Below the pieces are notes generated by a model, which worked only from the letters and a program-made list of their open reading frames with translations, had not been told where the DNA came from and ran no database searches. A program made the translations under genes and the position numbers. From assembly GCF_016107655.1 (NCBI RefSeq), contig NZ_JABASX010000007.1, positions 217,258-281,257 on the forward strand: a stretch of DNA of 64,000 nucleotides, given 5' to 3'. Positions 33,825 through 44,571 of the stretch are shown here, in pieces (the first letter of the stretch is position 1; every line of letters starts with the position of its first letter). The stretch comes from Brevibacterium antiquum. GTDB lineage: Bacteria; Actinomycetota; Actinomycetes; Actinomycetales; Brevibacteriaceae.

Positions 33825-34904
33825 GTGTCGAAAATTCTTGAGATCCTGACCCCGGAGGGTCTGCCGCCGTTGGCCGAACGCCCTGGTGTCTCCTTCATCA
33901 TGCCGGTGCTCAACGAGGCCGAGCACATCGCCAAAGCGATCACCACGATCCTGGCCCAGGACTACGAGGGAGACAAGGAAATCGTCCTTGCCCTCGGGCC
34001 CTCGACCGACGACACGAACCGGATCATCGCGGACATGGCGGCGAACGATCCACGGATCCAGACCGTCGACAATCCGCAGGCGGCTACGCCGATCGGCCTC
34101 AACCTGGCCATCGCCGCGACTCATCACCCGGTGATCATCCGCGTGGACGCACACTCCGGGCTGCGCACCGACTATACGAAGCAGGCCATCGACACCCTGC
34201 GTCAGACCAAGGCCGCGAACTGCGGCGGGCTCATGCTCGCCCGCGGTCGGACTTCCTTCCAGAAGGCTGTCGCCCGGGCCTACATGTCTCCGGTCGGACT
34301 CGGCGGCCCCTCCTACCATTCCGGTGACGAAGCGGGCGAGGCCGAGTCGGCCTACCTCGGCGTCTACCGACGTGAGGTATTCGACCACCTCGGCGGATTC
34401 GATGAAGGCATCAAACGCGGACAGGACTGGGAACTCAACCTGCGTATCCGCACCGCAGGCGGGCGCATCTGGTTCAACCCGGAAATGGAGGTCACCTACT
34501 GGCCACGTGACTCCTGGTCGAAGATCGCCCAGCAGTTCTGGGCCACCGGCATCTGGCGTGCTGAACTCATCCGTCGCTACGGATCGGCCAACTCGCTGCG
34601 CTACTTCGCGCCACCGGTGCTCGTCCTCGGGATGGGCGCCAGCGTCATCGAAGCCCTCCTGCAGCTCACGGGGCGGACGAAGGCATGGCCGAAATTCCTG
34701 CGCCGCTTCACCTCTCTGGTCCACGTCCCCAGCCTGGGATACGTGTCGGCAATCCTCGCGACCGCCTCGGCGGCCAAGGACTGTGGACGACGCGAACGCG
34801 CCTGGTTCGGCCTCATCCTGCCCACCATGCACCTGTGCTGGGGTGCCGGTTTCCTGCGGGGACTGGTCACCGGGGCCGGATCGACGAAGGACGGCAGTCG
34901 TTGA
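33825..34904 (+). CDS. Glycosyltransferase family 2
   Basis: 359 residues from a GTG at 33825; the frame is open further upstream but runs into the previous gene, so the start is uncertain. The GT-A fold begins at VSFIMPVLNEAEHIAKAITTIL, with the nucleotide/metal motif RVDAHSG in place of the usual DxD and GFDEGIKRGQDWELNLRI as acceptor region. A hydrophobic C-terminal part (AGFLRGLV and before) suggests membrane association. It transfers a sugar from an activated donor to an unknown acceptor. Its stop overlaps the TTG start of the next gene (TTGA), so the two are coupled. Confidence 0.82.
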   Translation: MSKILEILTPEGLPPLAERPGVSFIMPVLNEAEHIAKAITTILAQDYEGDKEIVLALGPSTDDTNRIIADMAANDPRIQTVDNPQAATPIGLNLAIAATHHPVIIRVDAHSGLRTDYTKQAIDTLRQTKAANCGGLMLARGRTSFQKAVARAYMSPVGLGGPSYHSGDEAGEAESAYLGVYRREVFDHLGGFDEGIKRGQDWELNLRIRTAGGRIWFNPEMEVTYWPRDSWSKIAQQFWATGIWRAELIRRYGSANSLRYFAPPVLVLGMGASVIEALLQLTGRTKAWPKFLRRFTSLVHVPSLGYVSAILATASAAKDCGRRERAWFGLILPTMHLCWGAGFLRGLVTGAGSTKDGSR

Positions 34905-35827
34905 GCAAGAAGAATCGTCGGTACGGTCGCAGCGAACATGAACAGAACACTCGCGCACAGGCACGCAGCGAACAGCCTGCCGACGAGCCGTTCGAGACCG
35001 GACGCGCTCCGGTGCCCGAGCGTCCGGCGCCGAAGAGTTTCAACGCACCGCTGTGGGCCGGCATCATCGTCGTCATCGCAGTCGTCGCTGTCCTCGGGTT
35101 CAACATGTTCAGCAGCAAGGATCGCCTGACCGTGGACTCGCTCAACAAGCCCGCGGTCGCCGCCCTCGACGGCGGTTCCGAAGTGTACCCGGCGAACTCC
35201 AAATTCGCCTTCACCGAGAATGCGAAGTTCGGTTACCTGCCCGCACCGACCCTGTCGGAACTGGGCGATGGCACCATCGTCGCCGCGGATCCGAAGTCCG
35301 CGCCCAAGGCGATGGAGCTCAAGGACGACCTGGCCTCGCTGGATCGTGATTCGTTCCTGAGTCAGGACATCAAGCCGCCGCGCAAGAACACCTCACCGGG
35401 CGAACCCATCACCTGGGACCAGATGGTCGATGAGATGGCCGGAGACACCGTGCTCATGCCCGCCGTCGATTCGCCCGAGATCGCAGGCCCGGTGCTGAAG
35501 AAGATCGCCGAGGCGGACATCGCCGATTCGACGATCGTGCGCACCGATGATGCCGAGGTCGCCAAGGCCGCATCCGACGCCGAGGTGGCTGTGATGTTCA
35601 CCGGTGACTATTCCTCAAGTTCGCCCGAGGACTTGGAGAAGTCGGGTTACAGCATGGTTGCCGTCGAACCTGATGCGGTGAGCACCTGGACCGAGTCGAA
35701 TCTCAAGGTCTGGGGCACCGGAGTCAAGGACGAGAAGCAGCTGAAGGAACTCGCCGACGCTGGGATCTACGGAGCCCTGAGCACCAACCCGTATTCCATC
35801 CAGCCCTCAGAAGTGAAGTCCAACTGA
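34901..35827 (+). CDS. Membrane-anchored glycerophosphodiester-phosphodiesterase-like protein without active site
   Basis: 308 residues from a TTG start that overlaps the glycosyltransferase stop. A basic N-terminus, one membrane helix at 51-70, then an outer domain. From about residue 80 the text follows the GDPD barrel: NKPAVAALDGGSEVYPANS stands where the family has HRGG and PENT, and later VWGTGVKDEKQLKELADAG matches the C-terminal barrel strand and helix. The catalytic HR is LD, the Glu of PENT is Ala, and the second His is lost in VAADPKS, so hydrolysis is not expected. This suggests a binding or scaffold role at the cell surface together with the glycosyltransferase. The family call is mine and is moderate. 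Confidence 0.65.
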   Translation: MSKKNRRYGRSEHEQNTRAQARSEQPADEPFETGRAPVPERPAPKSFNAPLWAGIIVVIAVVAVLGFNMFSSKDRLTVDSLNKPAVAALDGGSEVYPANSKFAFTENAKFGYLPAPTLSELGDGTIVAADPKSAPKAMELKDDLASLDRDSFLSQDIKPPRKNTSPGEPITWDQMVDEMAGDTVLMPAVDSPEIAGPVLKKIAEADIADSTIVRTDDAEVAKAASDAEVAVMFTGDYSSSSPEDLEKSGYSMVAVEPDAVSTWTESNLKVWGTGVKDEKQLKELADAGIYGALSTNPYSIQPSEVKSN

Positions 35828-35860
35828 AACCCTGCACCAGACCAATGATCAGGAGATGAC

Positions 35861-36322
35861 ATGACACAGCCCATCGGCAACCCATCGCACATCGGGAACC
35901 TCGACGCCTCTCAGCTGGGCCCCCAGCCAACCTACCTGCCCGACGACCACGCCGACGTCGAAGCGAAGAAGCGCCTCGACGCCGGTGAGGAGCCCATCGA
36001 CATCGTCGCCGGACTGCCGGCCTCCTCACTGGCCTGGGCGATCCTTGCCGACGAGGCCCACGGCGAGGGTCGCCTCGTCGACTCCTACGCCTACGCTCGC
36101 GTCGGCTACCACCGTGGACTCGATTCCCTGCGTGCCGCCGGCTGGCGCGGTTCCGGTCCGATCCCGTGGAAGCACGAGATCAACCGCGGATTCCTCCGCG
36201 CGCTCAATGCCCTCGGCCGTGCCGCCGGTGCGATCGGTGAAGGCGAAGAGGCTGCTCGTATCGAAGAGTTCCTGCGATCGTCCGACCCGGCTGCCATCGA
36301 TGCGATTGCGGCAGGGGAGTAG
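35861..36322 (+). CDS. DUF3151 family protein
   Basis: 153 residues. LAWAILADEA, SYAYARVGYHRGLDSLRAAGWRGSGPIPWKHEINRGFLRAL and EEFLRSSDPA are the conserved blocks of DUF3151, an actinobacterial family of unknown function, usually encoded near purA or the aldolase gene. Here purA is 15 kb to the right, so the ancestral neighbourhood may have been opened by insertions or rearrangement. No membrane or signal segment. It starts 34 bp after the GDPD-like gene and may be in the same transcript; a terminator follows. Confidence 0.85.
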   Translation: MTQPIGNPSHIGNLDASQLGPQPTYLPDDHADVEAKKRLDAGEEPIDIVAGLPASSLAWAILADEAHGEGRLVDSYAYARVGYHRGLDSLRAAGWRGSGPIPWKHEINRGFLRALNALGRAAGAIGEGEEAARIEEFLRSSDPAAIDAIAAGE

Positions 36323-36348
36323 GGACTCTTCCGCTGCAGCTCAGAGTC

Positions 36349-36376
36349 GGGGCCACAGGCGATCGCCTGTGGCCCC
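36349..36376. terminator. Perfect palindromic terminator between convergent genes
   Basis: Arms GGGGCCACAGGCGA and TCGCCTGTGGCCCC meet directly, a perfect 14-bp dyad. It lies 27 bp after the DUF3151 stop and 5 bp before the stop of the convergent VTC-domain gene, so it can terminate both. Confidence 0.85.
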
Positions 36377-36380
36377 GAAC

Positions 36381-37259
36381 TCATGTGAAATAGCGTTTGA
36401 TCGTCTGTTTCCAAGGGTTGCTCGGCAGCTCCGGGTAGAGCAGTGAGGCGGCCACGCAGTATTTGCTGACCTTATGCGGTCGGATGCCGTGCTGTTTGAG
36501 CAGGGCGTCCCAGATCCCGCCCCCGCCTGCCGACTTGGTTTCGACGAGGACGTCATCTGGACCGTCGTGAGCCTCGGAGCCGTTGATCGCCCGGATGTTG
36601 AGGTCACAGGTCAGCCGCTGATGGTCGTGACACAGAGTGATCCGGTCGTAGATGGTCTCGAGCACCGGCGCCAGACTGTCGGCAGAGACCTGTCGGTGCG
36701 AGTCGCCGCCGATGATCGAATCGATGAACCCGACGTCGGTCTCCGACAGCGATCCGGGGGTGTCGAGGGGATGAGGAATCCTTTCCTTCACTGTCTGGCC
36801 CCGGTAGCCCTTCGACTTGACCTCGAGGTGGCAAGTGCCTGTCTCCACATAGGTTCTGGTCCGCACCTTGTACCGGTGGCGACGTTCCTGGACGTGGTCG
36901 CGGAAGAACCGGAACTCCGGTGAGTCGAAGTAGACGGTCCGGTACTCGAACCGTCTCTTGGCCCCGATCTCCAACACGCTGAAGTCATCCTCGGTGGCCT
37001 GCAGCAGTTCGACGAACAGCGCCCGAGGAAGAAAGTACTTCCGATCGACACGCGTCATCAGACGCGCCTGGACATTGAGCTCTTCCAGGGAGATCGGGTC
37101 CATGCGCAGCAGCTGAGCATCGAGATCATCCGAAACTTCGAGAACATCGGAGACATCGAGGTGACCGAGGGTATCTGGTGTGCTCGAGTCGATGAAATCC
37201 ACGCGGGATGCGGGCATCCCCGGAATCACCTCGGCGGTGGAGGCATTGGCCGTCTTCAT
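36381..37259 (-). CDS. VTC-domain (polyphosphate polymerase-like) protein
   Basis: 292 residues. The triphosphate-tunnel fold of VTC domains is visible: RLMTRVDRKYFLPRALF near residue 67, FEYRTVYFDSPEFRFFRDH, KVRTRTYVETGTCHLEVKSKGYRG, and a late RITLCHDHQRLTCDLNIRA. The alternating Arg/Lys/Glu residues line the tunnel in yeast Vtc4, which polymerises phosphate from ATP; bacterial members remain mostly uncharacterised. Its start overlaps the DUF4956 stop by 4 bp, and the VTC-DUF4956 pair is widespread in bacteria, probably as one membrane complex. Confidence 0.85.
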   Translation of the reverse strand: MKTANASTAEVIPGMPASRVDFIDSSTPDTLGHLDVSDVLEVSDDLDAQLLRMDPISLEELNVQARLMTRVDRKYFLPRALFVELLQATEDDFSVLEIGAKRRFEYRTVYFDSPEFRFFRDHVQERRHRYKVRTRTYVETGTCHLEVKSKGYRGQTVKERIPHPLDTPGSLSETDVGFIDSIIGGDSHRQVSADSLAPVLETIYDRITLCHDHQRLTCDLNIRAINGSEAHDGPDDVLVETKSAGGGGIWDALLKQHGIRPHKVSKYCVAASLLYPELPSNPWKQTIKRYFT

Positions 37260-37885
37260 TGCAGCTCCACCGAATGCTCGCGGCGCGCGCCGGCCGCACT
37301 CTGAGGCGTCAGAGGCGAATGAGGGGCCTGTGACCTACGGTGCGGCTTGGTCTTGTAGCGCACATCGACCAGCGTGGTATCACGCACCAAGTCGATGTCG
37401 AGGACCTCGACCCTGACGGTGTCGGCGCTGAACATGGCCTTCAAGTGCTCGATGAGCTCGTCCTGGTCGGTGATCGCCCGGTCTACGGTCAGAGTGTGAC
37501 GGTGAGTCGAGGATGCCACCATGGGACTGTCGAGCACGGCGATGGCGACCAGGACCAGGGCAGAGAGCGTCGGCGTCAGCCAGGCCGGGTCGGGATGCAG
37601 ACCGGCCAGAAGGCCGAGCGCGAGAGCCGTGAAGTAGTAGGCGATCTCCTGCTGGGTGATCTGATCCGAGCGAAGGCGGATGATCGAGAGGATGCCGAAG
37701 AGCCCCATGCCCAGTCCGACGCCGACCTCGACCGAACCGAGTGCCAGTGTCACCGCCACGACACCTATATTCAGCGCCACATAGGACAGCAGCAGATCGC
37801 GGCGACGATGCCGACGGAAGTACAGGACGTAGGCCAGGATGACTATGGCGACCAGGTCAGTGGCCAATGCGAGAACAAGCGACAT
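37256..37885 (-). CDS. DUF4956 membrane protein
   Basis: 209 residues from ATG 37885, which has a perfect AGGAGG. Four or so membrane segments fill the first 140 residues (LALATDLVAIVILAYVLYF is the first); GMGLFGILSIIRLRSDQITQQEIAYYF is the conserved DUF4956 core. A cytoplasmic C-terminal domain of about 70 residues follows. It is translationally coupled to the VTC-domain gene and probably provides its membrane part or channel. Upstream lies a repeat that may bind the response regulator encoded next to it. Confidence 0.83.
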   Translation of the reverse strand: MSLVLALATDLVAIVILAYVLYFRRHRRRDLLLSYVALNIGVVAVTLALGSVEVGVGLGMGLFGILSIIRLRSDQITQQEIAYYFTALALGLLAGLHPDPAWLTPTLSALVLVAIAVLDSPMVASSTHRHTLTVDRAITDQDELIEHLKAMFSADTVRVEVLDIDLVRDTTLVDVRYKTKPHRRSQAPHSPLTPQSAAGARREHSVELQ

Positions 37886-37940
37886 TTTTCCTCCTTGATG
37901 ACGTTCATTCCCAAGAATGTCGCGCCCGCGTAAGACAACC

Positions 37941-37974
37941 ATGAGGTGAAGATGAGAACTCCCTCATCTTTACC
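37941..37974. promoter_or_regulatory. Candidate response-regulator site or hairpin before DUF4956
   Basis: Arms GGTGAAGATGAG and CTCATCTTTACC (11 of 12 paired) around 6 nt. Read as short repeats, ATGAG, ATGAG and CTCAT are spaced exactly 11 bp apart, which fits OmpR-type regulators that bind one face of the helix. It lies between the response-regulator gene and the DUF4956 gene. It could instead be a terminator for the two-component operon, though it has no T tract. Confidence 0.5.
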
Positions 37975-37996
37975 TGAGCCGAGGTTTCATGAGGTC

Positions 37997-38658
37997 TCAG
38001 CTGTCGATGCGCAGCCGATATCCCGCACCGCGAATGGTCTCGATGGTGTTATGGCCGAGCTTCTCCCGCAGGTACCTCACGTAGACGTCGACGACGTTCG
38101 AGCCCGGATCGAAGTCGAGGCCCCACACCCGGCTGAGCAGTTGGGCGCGACTGAGCACCTGATCGGGGTGGTGGAGGAAGGTTTCGAGCAGTGTGAATTC
38201 GCGAGAGCTGAGCTCGACCACGCGCTCACCGATCAGGGCCCTTCGGGTGTGGATGTCGAGGGCGAGGTCGCCGGCCCTGAGCACACTCGGGTTCTGCGGT
38301 CCCGAGGGCCGCAGCCGAAGGCGGACGCGAGCCAGCAGCTCGTCGAAGGAGAAGGGCTTGCTCATGTAGTCATCGGCGCCTCCGGACAATCCGGCGACAG
38401 TGTCCTCGGTCGATTCCCGGGCGGTGAGGATGACGACCGGGAGGTCGAGACCCTCGCCGCGGATCAGTCGCAGCACGCTGAATCCGTCCAGACCGGGCAG
38501 GCCCAGGTCGAGGATGACGAGGTCGAAGAGTCCGGTGCGCACGAGTTCGACCGCGGCGTATCCGTCGTCGGCGATCTCGGTTGCGTAACCTTCGGCGTTC
38601 AGCCCCTTCTCCACGAACGATGCGATGCGTTCTTCGTCTTCGACGATGAGAATGCGGG

Positions 38659-38662
<4 letters not shown>
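37997..38662 (-). CDS. Two-component response regulator, OmpR family
   Basis: 221 residues from a GTG at 38662 that follows AGGAGGAG. Receiver domain with phosphoacceptor Asp52 (VILDLGLPGLDG) and the conserved Lys in DDYMSKPFS; the C-terminal winged helix has SSREFTLLETFLHHPDQVLSRAQLL and VDVYVRYLREKLG, as in OmpR/PhoB. The GTG overlaps nothing upstream, but the kinase stop overlaps it by 4 bp, so kinase and regulator are coupled with the kinase first. DUF4956 and VTC genes follow and are likely targets. Confidence 0.93.
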
Positions 38663-41266
<2,604 letters not shown>

Positions 41267-41270
<4 letters not shown>

Positions 41271-41746
41271 AGCGAATCACCGCTCTGGGGTGCATCGACA
41301 GTTCGCCGCGTCACCGTCGCATGGTGCATTCCATGCAGTGCGATCGCCGCGGCGATGCCCGCCCACGTGGCAATGCCGCCGACGAGAACAGTACCCAGCC
41401 CATAGCCGATCCCGACACGTCCCTCGCCGAGGAGGCTCGCCGTGTCCGTGGCCAGTGCACTGTAGGTGGTGAACCCACCCGTGAATCCGGTGCCGATCAG
41501 GATCCGCAATCGACGTCTGCGCCCCTCGTCGGGCCCCATCCGAGCCAGTGCATCAAGCAGCACTCCGAGCAGGAAGGCGCCGAGGACGTTGACGGCGAAG
41601 ATCGCCCACGGAATGCCGCTTGTCGACGGAAAGGCCAGCGTGATCGCCTCACGCGCGGCGGTGCCGAGGGTGCCGCCGATGAGTGCCAGTCCCAAATAGG
41701 GCAGACGCAGATGGACGGGGCTGTCGCCGCTGGGGGCCTTGCTCAT
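41267..41746 (-). CDS. crcB: Fluoride exporter FluC/CrcB, subunit 1
   Basis: 159 residues, four membrane helices with a longer polar N-terminus and tail. GGTLGTAAREAITL, IFAVNVLGAFLLGVLLD and GTGFTGGFTTYSALATD are the conserved parts. It is the first gene of the pair and differs enough from the second to suggest a heterodimer. The ATG at 41746 follows AGGAG and lies about 35 bp after the fluoride riboswitch. Confidence 0.93.
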
Positions 41747-41782
41747 GGGAACTCCTACCTTCTGGGCATGCTGACGCCGGTC

Positions 41783-41840
41783 GAGGTAGGGACTGTTGTC
41801 GGAGAACCGAGGTTGGGAACGGCGAGCCCCACCGCCGTGA
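41783..41840 (-). ncRNA. Fluoride (crcB) riboswitch
   Basis: On the minus strand the order of elements matches the crcB motif: GGCGGTGGGG, CTCGCC closing the first stem, then the CCCAACC linker, a small hairpin TCGG-TTCT-CCGA, a short joining CAACAG, and TCCCTACC pairing back to the GGGG of the first part. The same plan is found in the Thermotoga petrophila fluoride riboswitch. It stands directly before the crcB pair. Fluoride binding should switch on export; whether control is at transcription or translation cannot be seen. Confidence 0.82.
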
Positions 41841-41981
41841 CACCTGAGGCATCGCTGTCATTGTGCCACAGTCTGCATGGCGCTCGACAGCATTCGATAC
41901 CGGTTGCGCAGTGTTCGACATCAGCTTCACAGCTTCATTCCATCGGACTGACCGGTTGCTCGCTGGCTTAGAGTTGGGTGC

Positions 41982-43796
41982 ATGGAATCCCCGATCCAGC
42001 AGTATCTGGAGGAGCTGCTCAACGAGGTCAGCGGCAACCTCATGGGCACGCCCTATCCGATCCATCCCGCGGGAGGTGCGCCGGACCCGCAGGACTTCGG
42101 CATCTGCCTGGCCACTGTCGACGGGCATGTGTACTCGGTTGGCGCCTCAGACAAGGCCTTCTCGATCCAATCGATCTCCAAGCCGTTCAGCTATGGTCTG
42201 GCGATGGCCGACCACGGAATCGACGCGGTCGATGAGAAGGTCGACGTCGAGCCCTCCGGGGACCCGTTCAACGAGATCTCGCTGGCGCCGGGGACAGGTC
42301 GGCCCGCGAACGCGATGATCAATGCCGGAGCACTGGCGGTGGTATCTATGATCAAAGGCAGCGGTGGAAAGTCCGCCCCGCGGCGCATTATGGACCTCTA
42401 TTCCACATGTGCGGGTCGCCGACTCTCCGGCAGCAAAGCGGTCTTCGACGTTGAGATGCGCAACAGCGACCGCAACCATTCGCTGGCCTACCTGCTGAGC
42501 TCGTTCGGGATCATCGACGACAACCCGACGCGGGCACTGGAGAACTATCTGCGTCAGTGCTCGGCCCAAGTCACCTGCCGGGATCTCGCAATGATGGCGG
42601 CGACTCTGGCCAATGGCGGGACCAACCCGAGCACCGGTGAGACTGCACTCGTGATCGAACAGGTCGAGCGAGTGCTGTCGGTGATGATGACCTCGGGAAT
42701 GTACGACGATGCCGGTTCTTGGGTCAGCAGTGTGGGCATGCCGGCGAAATCGGGAGTCGGCGGTGGAACGCTCGCTGTTCTTCCGGGGCAGGCGGGACTG
42801 GCCGTCTTCTCACCACCGCTCGACGAGCACGGCAGCAGCGTGCGTGGATCCGAGACGTGCCGCAGGTTCTCCACCGACATGGAGATGCACTTCGTGCGTG
42901 CCGCTACCGGCGGCAACTCGACGGTGAGGCGCGGAGTGGGAATCACCCAGCTGCCCTCGCGGATCCGTCGCACCGAGGAGCAGGCCGAGATACTCGAGCA
43001 CTTCAATGAGAGGTGCCAGATCATCGAGGTCACTGGAGACCTGGCCTTCGCCGGCACCGAATCACTGGTCCGTGCCGTCAGCGATCTGGACGACGAGGTG
43101 ACACTCGTAGTTCTCGATATGCAGCAGGTCAACGAGTGCAGCACTCTGGCCGTGCAGATGCTCGAGACCCTTGAACGTCGACTGACCGCCGACAACCGTC
43201 AGCTGGTGCTGATCGAGCGCCAAGGTCTCCTCGACAACACGCAGCTGTCCGCCGAACCCGGAGTGCCGATCTTCCTGAGTCGAGGTGGCGCGGTGGAATA
43301 CTGCGAGACTCGGCTGCTTGCCGCCTTGGGCACTGACATCGGCGAGCCGAACAGAGTGCAGGCCCCGGACAGTCCCGCGCTCGCCCCACTGGATGAGGAG
43401 CAGCGGGCCCGGTTGGTCAGTTATATGGAACCACGGACTCACGATGACGGTGACGTCATCCGCCGCGTCGGACAGCGATTCGGAGGCGTCCACTTCATCG
43501 TCTCCGGGCAGGTCAACACCATCGCAGCCGACCCCCAGGGTGACCGGGTCCGGCTGAATACGCTGAGTGCTGGTATGACCTTCGGCGAACTGGCTCTGGG
43601 CAGCGATGATCGACAGGAGACTACCGAGAAGGCCGTCGGTGCCGTCGAACTCATGGTGCTCACCCCCGAAGCGATCGAAGAGCTTGAGGCCGACGATCCG
43701 CAGCTGGCCCTGCTGCTGTGGCGAGCGCTCACACGCGATGCGTATCTGCTGGTGGACCGCTATCTGCGCGAGACCGCCGTGCGCCTGAACTACTGA
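41982..43796 (+). CDS. glsA: Glutaminase fused to STAS and cyclic-nucleotide-binding domains
   Basis: 604 residues. Residues 1-310 are a beta-lactamase-fold glutaminase: Ser64-x-x-Lys67 in SIQSISKPF, PGTGRPANAMINAGALA, and late KSGVGGGTLAVLPGQAG. About 335-445 form a STAS domain (EVTGDLAFAGTESLVRAV, VVLDMQQVNECS), and about 465-595 a cyclic-nucleotide-binding fold (GDVIRRVGQRFGGVHFIVSG, MTFGELALG). The enzyme turns glutamine into glutamate and ammonia. The attached domains imply control by a small ligand or partner; the cNMP domain keeps FGELAL but lacks an evident phosphate-binding Arg near it. The gene stands alone between fluoride channels and the opu operon. Confidence 0.92.
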   Translation: MESPIQQYLEELLNEVSGNLMGTPYPIHPAGGAPDPQDFGICLATVDGHVYSVGASDKAFSIQSISKPFSYGLAMADHGIDAVDEKVDVEPSGDPFNEISLAPGTGRPANAMINAGALAVVSMIKGSGGKSAPRRIMDLYSTCAGRRLSGSKAVFDVEMRNSDRNHSLAYLLSSFGIIDDNPTRALENYLRQCSAQVTCRDLAMMAATLANGGTNPSTGETALVIEQVERVLSVMMTSGMYDDAGSWVSSVGMPAKSGVGGGTLAVLPGQAGLAVFSPPLDEHGSSVRGSETCRRFSTDMEMHFVRAATGGNSTVRRGVGITQLPSRIRRTEEQAEILEHFNERCQIIEVTGDLAFAGTESLVRAVSDLDDEVTLVVLDMQQVNECSTLAVQMLETLERRLTADNRQLVLIERQGLLDNTQLSAEPGVPIFLSRGGAVEYCETRLLAALGTDIGEPNRVQAPDSPALAPLDEEQRARLVSYMEPRTHDDGDVIRRVGQRFGGVHFIVSGQVNTIAADPQGDRVRLNTLSAGMTFGELALGSDDRQETTEKAVGAVELMVLTPEAIEELEADDPQLALLLWRALTRDAYLLVDRYLRETAVRLNY

Positions 43797-43926
43797 CACG
43801 GTCACAGCAGGAGCGGGGACAAGCCTGGGAGTTATGTTGAACTCCGCTGGGAAGTTCGTCAACTACACTGGAACTTTGCAAAGCTGTGTGAATCGCGAGA
43901 CACATCGTCGATGAGGAAGGTGGCCC

Positions 43927-44571
43927 ATGGGGTTCTTGGAATTCCTCGTCAAGCGTGCCGACGACATGCTCGAGCTCGGAATCGCCCATGCCGTGGTCGT
44001 CGGTGCAGCGGTGATCATCGCCACCGTTCTCGGTGTGGCCCTCGGTGTACTGACATATCGGCATGAGCGGGCCCGCGATCTGACCCTGGCACTGACCGGT
44101 TCGTTCCTCACCATCCCGTCGTTCGCGCTCTTCATTCTGCTGCTGAGCCCACTCGGGCTGGGGTGGCGGCCTGTCCTCCTGGCGCTTGTCCTCTACGGGC
44201 TGCTGCCCGTGGTGCGCAATACCATCACCGGATTGCGCGGAGTCGACCCCGCGATCATCGAATCGGCCAAAGGCATGGGGCTCAACCGCCGCCAACGTCT
44301 GCTGCGCATCGAGCTGCCACTGGCCTGGCCGGTCATCATCACCGGAGTCCGGGTGACCACACTGGTACTGCTCGGCATCGCCGCCATCGGTGCGATCGTC
44401 AATGGTCCCGGGTACGGTGAGCTGATCTTCACCGGTCTGGCTCGAGTCGGAACGCCGGTCGCGGTCAATCTGGTGCTGTCCGGAGCCGTCGGTGTGATGA
44501 TCCTGGCGGTTCTGTTCGATCTCATCTTCTACGCCGTTCAAAGACTGACCACTTCGCGAGGTATCCGATGA
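43927..44571 (+). CDS. Osmoprotectant ABC transporter permease (OpuCB/ProW type)
   Basis: 214 residues, five or six membrane segments. The conserved cytoplasmic loop reads NTITGLRGVDPAIIESAKGMGLNRRQRLLRIELPLAWPVI, the ProW/OpuC permease motif that contacts the ATPase. First gene of a four-gene operon; its stop overlaps the ATPase start by 4 bp. It imports glycine betaine, choline, carnitine or a similar compatible solute under osmotic stress. A GTTGAACT/AGTTC-g-TCAAC dyad at about 43835-43863 may be part of the promoter control. Confidence 0.9.
   Translation: MGFLEFLVKRADDMLELGIAHAVVVGAAVIIATVLGVALGVLTYRHERARDLTLALTGSFLTIPSFALFILLLSPLGLGWRPVLLALVLYGLLPVVRNTITGLRGVDPAIIESAKGMGLNRRQRLLRIELPLAWPVIITGVRVTTLVLLGIAAIGAIVNGPGYGELIFTGLARVGTPVAVNLVLSGAVGVMILAVLFDLIFYAVQRLTTSRGIR

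Noticed and set aside
43835..43863. GTTGAACT/AGTTC-g-TCAAC dyad as firm operator of the opu operon
   Set aside because: One arm carries an extra insertion and no second copy is found; mentioned only within the permease entry.
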